Source: DATGIQ01 sp035295665
Lineage (GTDB): Bacteria > Planctomycetota > Planctomycetia > Gemmatales > Gemmataceae
DNA: 19,429 bases
Assembly: GCA_035295665.1 (NCBI GenBank)
Contig: DATGIQ010000123.1
Coordinates: 1 to 19,429, forward strand
Reading direction: 5' to 3'
Shown one piece after another: positions 7,587 to 16,356 of the stretch; positions within the stretch are counted from its first letter, which is position 1, and every line of letters begins with the position of its first letter. Both the position numbers and the translations under genes were made by a program. The notes below the pieces were generated by a model. It was not told where the DNA came from and did not search any database. It saw only the letters and a list, made by a program, of their open reading frames with translations.

Positions 7587-9545
7587 TCAGTTTCGCAAAA
7601 ACACCACCGCCAAAGGGGGCAGCGTCAGGTTCAGCGAGAACGGTTGACCATGGGATGGCGTCGCCTCCGCCATCACGCCGCCGCCGTTTCCCATGCCGCT
7701 GCCGGCATATTCCTTGGCGTCGCTGTTGAAGACTTCGCGCCAGAAGCCGCCGCGCGGCACGCCGACCCGATAATCCATGCGCGGCACCGGCGTGAAGTTG
7801 CATACGACCGCGACCGCGGTGTCCGTGGTTCCCCCTTTGCGAAGGAAGCTCAACACGCTCTGATCGGAATCATTGGCCGCGATCCATTCGAAACCTTTGG
7901 GGTTCAGGTCGAACTCGAAGAGGGCCGGCTCGCTGCGGTAGAGCCGATTGAGATCCTGCACCAAGCGCTGTAATCCTGCATGGGGGGCGTATTCAAGCAG
8001 GTGCCAGTCCAGGCTGGCTTCGTGATACCATTCGCTCCATTGGCCGATCTCGCTCCCCATGAAGAGCAACTTCTTGCCCGGCTGCGCGTACATGTACCCA
8101 TAAAGGAGACGCAAGTTGGCAAACTTCTGCCAATCGTCGCCGGGCATCTTACTCAGCAGCGATCCCTTGCCGTGCACGACTTCGTCATGCGACAAGGGCA
8201 GGATGAAGTTTTCCGTAAAGGCATACAGCATCCGAAACGTCAGCGTGTTGTGGTGAAACCGGCGATGGACCGGATCCTTGCTCATGTACGTGAGCGTGTC
8301 GTGCATCCACCCCATGTCCCATTTCAACCCAAAGCCCAATCCGCCGACGTAGGTTGGCCGAGAGACCATGGGCCAAGCGGTCGATTCCTCGGCGATCATC
8401 TGGACGTCCGGGTGACTGCGGTACACTTCCTCATTCAGCCGGCGCAGCAAACCGAGCGCGTCCAGGTTTTCCCGTCCGCCGTATTCGTTGGGGATCCATT
8501 CTCCCTCCCGCCGCGAATAATCCAGGTAAACCATGCTCGCCACGGCATCGACGCGCAGGCCATCGACATGGTACTTTTCAAACCAGAACAGGGCGTTGCT
8601 AATGAGAAAACTCTTAACCTCGTTCCGGCCATAGTTGAAGATGAAGCTGTTCCAATCGGGGTGGAACCCCTTGCGGGAATCGGCATGCTCATACAGGTGC
8701 GTGCCATCGAAATAGCCAAGCCCATGTTCATCCGTCGGGAAGTGGGCCGGCACCCAGTCCAGGATCACGCCAATCCCGTGCTGGTGGAGGACGTCCACCA
8801 GGTACATGAAATCTTGCGGCGTACCGTAGCGGCTGGTGGGAGCAAAGAATCCGGTGATCTGATAACCCCATGAGCCAAAGAAGGGGTGCTCCATCACAGG
8901 CATGAACTCCACGTGCGTGAAGCCCATTTTCTGGACGTAAGCGGCCAGCTTGGGTGCCAGCTCCCGGTAGGTCAACGCGCGGTGTCCTTCTTCGGGCACC
9001 CGCATCCAGGAGCCGAGATGGACCTCGTAGATGGCCAAAGGTGCAGCCAGGCCGTTCGTGTGGCGGCGAACCACCATCCAGGGCTGATCTTTCCACTCGT
9101 ATTCCAAATCCCAGACCACCGAGGCCGTCTTGGGCGGGGTCTCATCCATGAAGGCGTACGGGTCGGCCTTATCGACCCAGTACATGTGGTACCGCGATTC
9201 GATGTGGTATTTGTAGATGCTCCCCTTCCCGATTCCGGGAATGAACCCTTGCCAGATGCCGGAGTTGCCCCGTGGCCGCAAGGGATGCGAGGTCTTGTTC
9301 CACCCGTTGAAGTCGCCGATGATGGTCACCCGCTCGGCATCCGGCGCCCAGACGGCAAAATAGGTTCCTTCCACCCCGTTGTGGGTCAGGAGGTGGGCGC
9401 CCAGCTTATCGTAAAGTCGAAAATGCGTTCCTTCGTTGAACAGGTAAAGGTCATGGTCCGTCAACAAGCTCACATCATAGGATGCCTTCTCAAGGGCCGT
9501 AGGGGGCGAGGTCTCTCGTCGGTGCTCCGTCATTAGAGTGCTCAT
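7587..9545 (-). CDS. glgB: 1,4-alpha-glucan branching enzyme
   Basis: This cytoplasmic glycogen enzyme cleaves an alpha-1,4 chain and rejoins it as an alpha-1,6 branch. The 652-residue product has an N-terminal CBM48 domain (about 38-135: GTYFAVWAPDAERVTIIGDFN), a GH13 barrel and a C-terminal beta domain ending LTLPPLAVVFLRN. Catalytic residues are in place: Asp333 (DGLRVDAVASM), Glu386 (MIAEESTAW) and Asp454 (LSHDEVVHGKGS). The substrate motifs GSWGYQ and FGLKWDMGWMHD are typical of GlgB. ATG 9545 is chosen because TCAGGAG lies six bases upstream; a TTG six codons earlier has less support. The N-terminus lacks the extra domain of the E. coli enzyme, as in many ~650-residue homologues. No other glycogen gene is adjacent, and it is convergent with the kinase. 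Confidence 0.97.
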   Translation of the reverse strand: MSTLMTEHRRETSPPTALEKASYDVSLLTDHDLYLFNEGTHFRLYDKLGAHLLTHNGVEGTYFAVWAPDAERVTIIGDFNGWNKTSHPLRPRGNSGIWQGFIPGIGKGSIYKYHIESRYHMYWVDKADPYAFMDETPPKTASVVWDLEYEWKDQPWMVVRRHTNGLAAPLAIYEVHLGSWMRVPEEGHRALTYRELAPKLAAYVQKMGFTHVEFMPVMEHPFFGSWGYQITGFFAPTSRYGTPQDFMYLVDVLHQHGIGVILDWVPAHFPTDEHGLGYFDGTHLYEHADSRKGFHPDWNSFIFNYGRNEVKSFLISNALFWFEKYHVDGLRVDAVASMVYLDYSRREGEWIPNEYGGRENLDALGLLRRLNEEVYRSHPDVQMIAEESTAWPMVSRPTYVGGLGFGLKWDMGWMHDTLTYMSKDPVHRRFHHNTLTFRMLYAFTENFILPLSHDEVVHGKGSLLSKMPGDDWQKFANLRLLYGYMYAQPGKKLLFMGSEIGQWSEWYHEASLDWHLLEYAPHAGLQRLVQDLNRLYRSEPALFEFDLNPKGFEWIAANDSDQSVLSFLRKGGTTDTAVAVVCNFTPVPRMDYRVGVPRGGFWREVFNSDAKEYAGSGMGNGGGVMAEATPSHGQPFSLNLTLPPLAVVFLRN

Positions 9546-9768
9546 GCCATGCTCCTGACCCAAAGGCTTGTTGATTCTCTAGCTACTATTGATCTACTTC
9601 TCCTAGTTTGCCACTTCAATGTCTAGCAGCGCCCCCATTTTCGCAGTGCATCTAGCCAAAGAGTCCCTCGTACCGCTGGCGGAATAGCTACGGTCGTTAG
9701 AGGCCGAACGTTCGGCGCAGCAGGAGGAGGCGGCTCAGCCGGATGCCGGCCGTCCGTCCGGTGTGGAT
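9546..9768. other. Intergenic region upstream of glgB; possible gene remnant
   Basis: This 223-base gap lies between the glgB start and the stop of the ACT-domain gene, both on the minus strand, so it should hold the glgB promoter. The best candidate is TTGAAG with TAGATC 17 bases on, which is weak. On the plus strand about 9645-9768 reads as a short charged helix-like peptide (LAKESLVPLAE, stop, LRSLEAERSAQQEEAAQ), which may be a decayed gene fragment. Confidence 0.3.
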
Positions 9769-10194
9769 CTACACCAACGTGGCAAGGATTTGCGTCGCCT
9801 GCGTGGCTGTATCGGCACTGTCAAAGGCGAGGTAGGCAGCAAAGCGGTTACTGATGCAAGAAAGCGATAAGCCCCGCAGATCGATCCCGGCCACAGCCAG
9901 GCGGCTCATGATCTCGTATCCCATCCCTACCCGATCATCCCCCTCGACACAGAGCATGGCAACATCCAGCGCGGGCGCCAGGTCCGCTTCGCGAGCGGCC
10001 TGGAGCTGTTCGGTGCCCGTGACCGGAGCCAAGAACATGATGCTCGTATCCGTTTTTTTGGGATGCGGCCGGGTGAAGACAAACTCCAGGTTAGCTCCGG
10101 CGCGGGCCAGCAGCTCCAGCTTGGCGGCCGCGGCACCGGGCCGATCAGGGATCTCGCCGGACCAAACTTGCACACGGTGCATCCGGAATGCCAT
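9769..10194 (-). CDS. Tandem ACT-domain protein
   Basis: A 141-residue cytoplasmic protein built of two ACT-like regulatory units and no catalytic domain. The first covers about 7-55 (VQVWSGEIPDRPGAAAAKLELLARAGANLEFVF...). The second covers about 85-135 (VAMLCVEGDDRVGMGYEIMSRLAVAGIDLRGLS...). ACT domains usually bind amino acids or other small ligands; the EIPDRPGA phrase, followed by a helix, is the classic ligand-loop arrangement. ATG 10194 is selected because GGGAGGA lies about nine bases upstream; the 56-residue extension upstream runs through the promoter region and is not credible. The gene is divergent from nicotinamidase with 102 bases between starts, sharing an AT-rich promoter island. 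The ligand and partner are unknown. Confidence 0.8.
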   Translation of the reverse strand: MAFRMHRVQVWSGEIPDRPGAAAAKLELLARAGANLEFVFTRPHPKKTDTSIMFLAPVTGTEQLQAAREADLAPALDVAMLCVEGDDRVGMGYEIMSRLAVAGIDLRGLSLSCISNRFAAYLAFDSADTATQATQILATLV

Positions 10195-10211
10195 GACTGG
10201 GATCCTCCCGG

Positions 10212-10241
10212 TTGTGGGCAAAGTGTCCGTTATTATATATT
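10212..10241 (+). promoter_or_regulatory. Promoter for nicotinamidase gene
   Basis: TTGTGG (10212-10217) and TATATT (10236-10241) are 18 bases apart, in an AT-rich island that stands out from its GC-rich surroundings. Transcription would start near 10248, about 50 bases before the ATG at 10297. It overlaps the minus-strand promoter of the ACT gene. Confidence 0.45.
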
Positions 10242-10268
10242 TGGGAGGGTTTCCGGGAACTTGCCCAC
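10214..10268. promoter_or_regulatory. Inverted repeat flanking the divergent promoters
   Basis: GTGGGCAA (10214-10221) and TTGCCCAC (10261-10268) are exact reverse complements separated by 39 bases that contain both -10 elements. The left half overlaps the nicotinamidase -35. The right half lies in its leader and upstream of the ACT-gene promoter. A regulator bound to both halves could control the two genes together. Confidence 0.35.
10232..10237 (-). promoter_or_regulatory. -10 element for the ACT-domain gene
   Basis: The minus strand reads a perfect TATAAT here. Transcription would begin near 10225, giving a leader of about 30 bases that contains the GGGAGGA ribosome site (10203-10209). 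There is no convincing -35 hexamer, so activation by a regulator is possible. Confidence 0.4.
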
Positions 10269-10296
10269 CTCTCCAACGGGCGATCCGAGGAGCATT

Positions 10297-10899
10297 ATGG
10301 TCCCCCTTCAATTTTCCGAGAGCAGCTTGCTCGTGGTTGATGTCCAGCAAGGCTTCACCCATTTATGTCCGCAGGAGCTTCCGGTTCCCGGTGGGCTGGA
10401 GATCGTCCCAGCGGTCAATCGACTCTTGGATCTGCCCTGGGGCCGCATTGACGCCAGCCAAGATTGGCACCCGCCGGACCACCGCAGCTTCCTCGGGCAG
10501 CGCGACCATCTGTATCCGCCCCACTGCGTCGCCGGCACGCCCGGCGCAGATTTCGTTCCCGGCCTGTACACGGAGCACTTCCACACGATTTGGCGCAAAG
10601 GGTTTCAGCGCGATTTCGAGGCCTATGCGGTGACGGCTCAGCATCCGGGGTTCCCTGCGTTGCTGAAAAGCAGCGGCGTGGGCACCGTCGTGGTTTGCGG
10701 AATCGCGACCAATATCTGCTGCTTCTATGCTGCCCGCGATTTGCGCCGGGCCGGCTTCACGGTCCTGATGGTCGAAGATGCGAGCGCCGGAATCGACGTT
10801 CCCGCAGCGGACCTGTTCCAGACGAAGGCAAAAAGCGAGGGCGAGAGCCTGGGGATCCACTATGTGACCACGGCGGAGATCCTGGCTGCTGCCGGCTGA
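10297..10899 (+). CDS. pncA: Nicotinamidase (isochorismatase superfamily)
   Basis: This enzyme hydrolyses nicotinamide to nicotinate and ammonia, the first step of the Preiss-Handler NAD salvage route. The 200-residue product matches PncA well. Catalytic residues are Asp15 (LLVVDVQQGF), Lys101 (WRKGFQRDFEAY) and Cys141 (VVCGIATNICCF). Metal ligands are Asp56 and His58 (SQDWHPPDHRSF) and His76 (YPPHCVAG). The QDWHP and PxHC motifs separate nicotinamidases from plain isochorismatases. ATG 10297 has GAGGAG at good spacing and the family N-terminus; the longer frame back to 10063 overlaps the divergent gene. Cys141 is followed by a second Cys142. The Nudix gene is convergent, 11 bases away, and may act in the same pathway. 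Confidence 0.9.
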   Translation: MVPLQFSESSLLVVDVQQGFTHLCPQELPVPGGLEIVPAVNRLLDLPWGRIDASQDWHPPDHRSFLGQRDHLYPPHCVAGTPGADFVPGLYTEHFHTIWRKGFQRDFEAYAVTAQHPGFPALLKSSGVGTVVVCGIATNICCFYAARDLRRAGFTVLMVEDASAGIDVPAADLFQTKAKSEGESLGIHYVTTAEILAAAG

Positions 10900-10910
10900 G
10901 GCAGATACTG

Positions 10911-11381
10911 TTAACAACGCGATTTGCCAACGCCTTCTTCCAGCCGGCGCCGGGCACAGGCCAGGATCTCGGCATGATCAAAGGCTAACGCCGGCGGATG
11001 CCGCAGGGGATGCCAGTCGACCTCGGCCGCATCATCGGCCGCCTGGGGCTTGAGCTTGGCCGCATCCACGATGGCCAGATAGACGATGCTGATGGTTCGG
11101 CCGCGTGGGTCTCGTCCCGGATTGCCGAAGGTGTGCAACTGTTCGAGTTGCCCGACCTCCACACCGGTTTCTTCACGCAGCTCGCGCCGGGCCGATGCCT
11201 CCAAGGATTCATCCATTTCAATAAACCCACCGGGGAGGGCCCAGGTGCCAGCGAAGGGATCGTGCTTGCGGCGAATCAGCAGCACACGCGGATCCGGCTC
11301 GCTACTGACCATCACGATGTCCACCGTGACGGACGGACGCGGGTATTCATAGCAATATTTCGTGGATTGTGATTTGCCCAT
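10911..11381 (-). CDS. Nudix hydrolase, ADP-ribose pyrophosphatase-like
   Basis: A 156-residue cytoplasmic Nudix hydrolase that should cleave a nucleoside diphosphate linked to another group. The Nudix box is complete: Gly52, Glu58, Arg66-Glu67, Glu70-Glu71 and Gly73 in GGFIEMDESLEASARRE followed by LREETGV, so it should bind metal and be active. The N-terminal PRPSVTVDIVMV and RVLLIRRKHDPFAGTWALPGGF are typical of the group that includes ADP-ribose pyrophosphatases. There is no C-terminal winged helix, so it is not an NrtR repressor. ATG 11381 is chosen for the GAAGAGGAAAC site directly upstream. It ends 11 bases from the end of pncA on the other strand, which favours a role in NAD breakdown or recycling (inference). 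The true substrate cannot be fixed by motif. Confidence 0.88.
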   Translation of the reverse strand: MGKSQSTKYCYEYPRPSVTVDIVMVSSEPDPRVLLIRRKHDPFAGTWALPGGFIEMDESLEASARRELREETGVEVGQLEQLHTFGNPGRDPRGRTISIVYLAIVDAAKLKPQAADDAAEVDWHPLRHPPALAFDHAEILACARRRLEEGVGKSRC

Positions 11382-11514
11382 GTTTCCTCTTCCATAGCGG
11401 GGCGAAGCCAGGGCTCCGCTGGAACTGTATCCGGCGAATGGGTTCCCGGCCACAAAGCGGCGTTATAAGTTATCCTTGGTGGGCAATTTTCGACTCGCAG
11501 CTGCACAGATGTCC

Positions 11515-11544
11515 TTGTCCGGCCGACCGGACTCGCGGTATTCT
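11515..11544 (+). promoter_or_regulatory. Candidate pyrB promoter with palindrome
   Basis: TTGTCC (11515-11520) and TATTCT (11539-11544) are 18 bases apart. GTCCGG-n4-CCGGAC (11517-11532) is a perfect inverted repeat that overlaps the -35 and the spacer, a typical repressor position. Start of transcription would be near 11551, about 68 bases before the pyrB start. Confidence 0.3.
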
Positions 11545-11618
11545 GCCTATACCAGTGCAAGAGGGCGGTGGCTGGATGCGAAAGAGCGTCTTGTCATGCC
11601 GAGCGAAGGGGGTCTGTT

Positions 11619-12587
11619 GTGAGTGTGGATCTTGCCGTCGCGGAACCGAAGATCGTGTCCTGGACCCGCCGGCATCTACTCGGCCTGGAAGATTTGAGCC
11701 GCAACGATATCGAATCCATCCTCGATGTCGCGGAAGGGTTCGGAGAAGCTAGCCAGCGGCGGCGAAAGAAACTGGCCGCTCTCAAAGGCAAGGTGGTCGT
11801 CAACCTGTTCTTTGAGCCGTCCACCCGCACCCGGACCAGCTTCGGTCTGGCTGCCAAGCGCTTGAGTGCGGACACGATTGATTTCAGCCCGAGCGGCTCC
11901 AGTCTCAGCAAAGGCGAAAGTTTCATCGACACCGCCAAGAACATCGAGGCGATGGGCGTCGATGTCATGGTGGTACGGCACGTTTCGCCCGGAGCACCGC
12001 TCCTGCTGGCTCAAAACCTGCATTGCAGCGTCATCAACGCCGGAGACGGGGCCCACGAGCATCCCACGCAAGGTCTGCTCGACATCTTTACCATTCGACG
12101 GGCCAAGGGACGGGTGGATGGGTTAACGGTGGGATTGGTGGGCGATATCGCGCACAGCCGGGTTGCTCGCAGCAATATTCACGGGCTGATCAAGCTCGGC
12201 GCCCATGTCATCGTGTGCGGTCCACCAACGTTGATCCCGCCGGGCCTGGCGGAGCTGGGCGTCGAGATCTCCTATCGGCTCGATGATATTCTGCCGCGGT
12301 GCGATGTGATCAACTTGCTCCGCATCCAGTTCGAGCGGCAGCGGAGCGGGCTGTTCCCTTCCATCCACGAATACGCACGCCTGTTCGGCATGGACCACGA
12401 GCGGCTTCGGCGGGCCAAGCCGGAGATTCTGTTGCTCGCTCCCGGTCCGATCAATCGCGGTGTCGAGATCACGCCGGAAGTCGCGGACGGACCTCATTCG
12501 GCCATCTTGCAACAGGTGACGAACGGCTTGGCGGTGCGCATGGCGGTGCTTTATCTGCTGTGTGGCCAGCCGGGCGGGGAAGGGTGA
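11619..12587 (+). CDS. pyrB: Aspartate carbamoyltransferase catalytic chain
   Basis: This enzyme joins carbamoyl phosphate and aspartate to N-carbamoyl-aspartate, the committed step of pyrimidine synthesis in the cytoplasm. The 322-residue product carries the carbamoyl-phosphate loop FFEPSTRTRTSF (Ser68-Arg72), the SLSKGES loop with Lys99, HPTQGLLD (His148-Gln151), GDIAHSRVARS and the aspartate-side APGPINRGVEI. All are intact and the length is usual. GTG 11619 is chosen because AAGGGGG lies just upstream; the frame extends to GTG 11568 and a further GTG is at 11625, so the exact start is uncertain by a few codons. pyrC and pyrI are not next to it; the next gene is convergent lactate permease. 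It stands alone downstream of a promoter-like site with a palindrome. Confidence 0.97.
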   Translation: MSVDLAVAEPKIVSWTRRHLLGLEDLSRNDIESILDVAEGFGEASQRRRKKLAALKGKVVVNLFFEPSTRTRTSFGLAAKRLSADTIDFSPSGSSLSKGESFIDTAKNIEAMGVDVMVVRHVSPGAPLLLAQNLHCSVINAGDGAHEHPTQGLLDIFTIRRAKGRVDGLTVGLVGDIAHSRVARSNIHGLIKLGAHVIVCGPPTLIPPGLAELGVEISYRLDDILPRCDVINLLRIQFERQRSGLFPSIHEYARLFGMDHERLRRAKPEILLLAPGPINRGVEITPEVADGPHSAILQQVTNGLAVRMAVLYLLCGQPGGEG

Positions 12588-12593
12588 TCGCAA

Positions 12594-12630
12594 CCGGTTC
12601 CCTCGCTGGCGCTTCGGGCTCGGATTCCGA
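12594..12630. repeat. Planctomycete SPKRQRG-type intergenic repeat
   Basis: The 50-base gap between convergent pyrB and lctP holds a 37-base GC-rich element whose core is CCTCGCTGGCGCTTCGGGCT. In one minus-strand frame it spells RNPSPKRQRGNR. I recall the peptide SPKRQRG as a frequent false-ORF signature in planctomycete annotations, which marks a dispersed DNA repeat and not a protein. Only one copy is in this window. Confidence 0.5.
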
Positions 12631-12637
12631 CGCAAGG

Positions 12638-14422
<1,785 letters not shown>

Positions 14423-14729
14423 GGCCGGCCTGTTGAGCCACGGTTTCCCAAGTCGCCATCAACCATCGCCCCAAGAATACCAAACCCTCGGACGGTTTGT
14501 CACGAATCAAAAAAGCAGACGGGGCCGTGCGGAGGCATGCGGCGACTGGACAGGAAAAAACCTGGCCAAACTTGCTTGCTATCTGGGGCAGATCCCGATA
14601 AGCTCACATCCATAAGCGCGGAAGCAACTCCCGTATGAACGCCGAGGATCCTCCTTGCTGCCCCACGGCGGAAGTGCGAAGCGATTGTCCGCGAGTTTAT
14701 TCCAATCGCCGACCGAGAGGGAGAACATC
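14423..14729. other. Divergent intergenic region between lctP and DUF1559 gene
   Basis: This 307-base gap separates the lctP start from the DUF1559 start. The left part holds the lctP promoter and operator-like palindrome. The middle holds a small CAGG-A6-CCTG hairpin near 14549 and the 10-base palindrome GAGGATCCTC (14644-14653). A frame open upstream of the DUF1559 ATG, back to 14655, has no RBS and is taken as leader. No further gene is seen. Confidence 0.55.
14474..14503 (-). promoter_or_regulatory. lctP promoter with palindromic operator in the spacer
   Basis: On the minus strand GTGACA (14503-14498) and TATTCT (14479-14474) are 18 bases apart. The palindrome CAAACC-n7-GGTTTG (14481-14499) fills the spacer; its centre adds TC-G-GA pairing. 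That is the classic place for a repressor. Transcription would start near 14467, about 45 bases before the lctP ATG. Confidence 0.45.
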
Positions 14730-15857
14730 ATGCCCACGTTTTACCGCCGACCTCGCTGGCTTTCCGGGAGAGGGTTCACGCTCATCGAACTGCTGGTCGT
14801 AATTGCGATCATCGCGGTCTTGATTGGTCTGCTTCTGCCGGCCGTGCAAAAGGTCCGGGAAGCAGCCAACCGCATGAAATGTGCCAACAACCTGAAGCAG
14901 TTCGGTCTGGCTCTGCACAGCTACCATGATGTGAACGCAAGTTTTCCTCGCGGAGGCAAACACTTGCCGGAGGGAAGCTGGAACGACAAAGGGAGTTGGC
15001 TCGTGTACACCCTTCCGTACATGGAGCAGAACAGCATCTGGGCGCAGCTAGCGGATCCCCGGATTGAGCTGAACACGCCGAAAGTCAACTCCATTCAGCT
15101 GGCGCTCAACCTGAAGGTTTTCCCGGTGTCGCTGCCATTCCTTCGCTGTCCGAGCGACAATTTCATGCCGACGTATCCGTACTACAGCAACTATGTGGCC
15201 AGCAACGGGCCTCAGTGCGGCGTTGGGCCCCCGTGCGGTTTGGATAATCCCTACCAGAAATATTGCAACGGCGGCGATGGAACGGGCGATAGCAGTCTGC
15301 CGCCTGCGCTCAACCCGCCAACCTATGTCGGCTATGAGACCAGCCCCAACCAAGGGAACACCTACAATCCCAGCTCTGCCGATACCGGTGGCAACGGTTC
15401 GGGCTACCGTAGCTACAGCCTTCGCTGGGTGCGCGGGATGTTCACCCGTCTGGGGCCGGCCGTCAAGATTTCTGATGTGCCCGATGGCCTGTCCAATACG
15501 CTCATGATCGGCGAGGAACTGGTCAACCACAACAGCGACATGAAGGGCTCGCCGCCGAGTTCGCCGCCGGCCGGCTGGTTCAGTTTCATCGGTGGCAACG
15601 CATCCGGGACCACCATCACGCCCATCAATTACCGGTCCGATTTTGATGATGGCAATTCCTGCACGACTGATCCCACGAACCAGCTTCACAACCTGCGCAA
15701 TTGGAACGTGTCGTTTGGCTTCAAATCGAACCACGGGGGCGGGACCAATTTCGTCTTTGCCGACGGTTCGGTCCATTTCATCAGCCAGGACATCAACCAC
15801 CAGACCTACCAGTACCTGGGCTGCCGCAACGACGGACAGCCGGTAGGAGATTATTGA
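14730..15857 (+). CDS. DUF1559 protein with prepilin-type N-terminus
   Basis: A 375-residue member of the DUF1559 family, a large planctomycete family of type IV pilin-like secreted proteins of unknown function. The N-terminus RGFTLIELLVVIAIIAVLI has the prepilin peptidase site between Gly15 and Phe16 with Glu20 at position +5, followed by the hydrophobic helix and LLPAVQKVREAANRMKCANNLKQ. The C-terminus has the family signature SNHGGGTNFVFADGSVHFIS. The middle contains CGVGPPCGLDNPYQKYC and long Ser/Gly/Pro/Asn-rich loops, suggesting an extracellular domain. ATG 14730 has GAGGGAG six bases upstream. The lipoprotein gene starts one base after its stop codon, so the two form an operon. The role may be surface structure or pseudopilin-like secretion (inference). 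Confidence 0.95.
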   Translation: MPTFYRRPRWLSGRGFTLIELLVVIAIIAVLIGLLLPAVQKVREAANRMKCANNLKQFGLALHSYHDVNASFPRGGKHLPEGSWNDKGSWLVYTLPYMEQNSIWAQLADPRIELNTPKVNSIQLALNLKVFPVSLPFLRCPSDNFMPTYPYYSNYVASNGPQCGVGPPCGLDNPYQKYCNGGDGTGDSSLPPALNPPTYVGYETSPNQGNTYNPSSADTGGNGSGYRSYSLRWVRGMFTRLGPAVKISDVPDGLSNTLMIGEELVNHNSDMKGSPPSSPPAGWFSFIGGNASGTTITPINYRSDFDDGNSCTTDPTNQLHNLRNWNVSFGFKSNHGGGTNFVFADGSVHFISQDINHQTYQYLGCRNDGQPVGDY

Positions 15858-15858
15858 G

Positions 15859-16353
15859 ATGACACGACCTGGGGAGAAAATGGGCCGAAGTCTGTTTTGC
15901 ATTGTGCTCGCTGGGATGGTGGTTGCAGCGGGGTCCGGGTGTGGCAACCGCCTGACCCAGGTGCGCGGAAAGGTCATGCTGGATGGCAAGCCACTGGACC
16001 GAGCGATGGTGCAGTTTGAGCCCATCGGCGGGCACGGCCAGCCGGCACGCGGCATCACCGAGAGCGACGGGTCGTTCCACATGGACACGCATGCTCCCGA
16101 TGACGGTGCCTGGCCGGGTGAGTACAAGGTGCTTGTTCAAAAATACGAGGTCGACCCGGCGATGCTCCAGCGTGCCGATCCTTCGGACCCCAAAGCAAAC
16201 GAAAAAATGTACGCGGCGGCGGCCAAAGTAATGGCCAAGCCAAAGAAGTGGCTCGTCCCGGCGATCTACCGCGATATCGAGAAAACGCCCCTGCGCTGGA
16301 AGATCCCCGACGACAACAACAAAACGTTGGAGCTGACGGGCACAGGAAAGTAG
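15859..16353 (+). CDS. Small lipoprotein, carboxypeptidase-regulatory-like fold
   Basis: A 164-residue exported lipoprotein of the type that commonly follows DUF1559 genes in planctomycetes. Residues 1-27 form a signal peptide with the lipobox GSGC (Cys28). The mature part starts VRGKVMLDGKPLDRAMVQFEPIGG and has GITESDGSFHMDT and PGEYKVLVQKYE, matching the beta-sandwich of carboxypeptidase-regulatory/transthyretin-like domains. These are binding or structural domains, not peptidases. It ends with a lysine-rich stretch and WKIPDDNNKTLELTG. The ATG at 15859 follows GGAG by about ten bases; Met8 (15880) is a second possible start. The gene is followed by a strong hairpin. Its partner is presumably the upstream DUF1559 protein. 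No enzymatic function is implied. Confidence 0.85.
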   Translation: MTRPGEKMGRSLFCIVLAGMVVAAGSGCGNRLTQVRGKVMLDGKPLDRAMVQFEPIGGHGQPARGITESDGSFHMDTHAPDDGAWPGEYKVLVQKYEVDPAMLQRADPSDPKANEKMYAAAAKVMAKPKKWLVPAIYRDIEKTPLRWKIPDDNNKTLELTGTGK

Positions 16354-16356
16354 CCC

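Noticed and set aside
10911..11381. Nudix protein as an NrtR-type NAD regulator
   Set aside because: NrtR proteins have a C-terminal winged helix. This one is 156 residues with nothing after the Nudix fold, and its Nudix box is complete.
14644..14653. 10-base palindrome GAGGATCCTC ahead of the DUF1559 gene
   Set aside because: It is short, contains a common GGATCC site and sits at no clear promoter position; it is not separable from chance.
15048..16127. 359-residue minus-strand frame opposite the DUF1559 and lipoprotein genes
   Set aside because: It spans two well-supported genes and shows no family motif.
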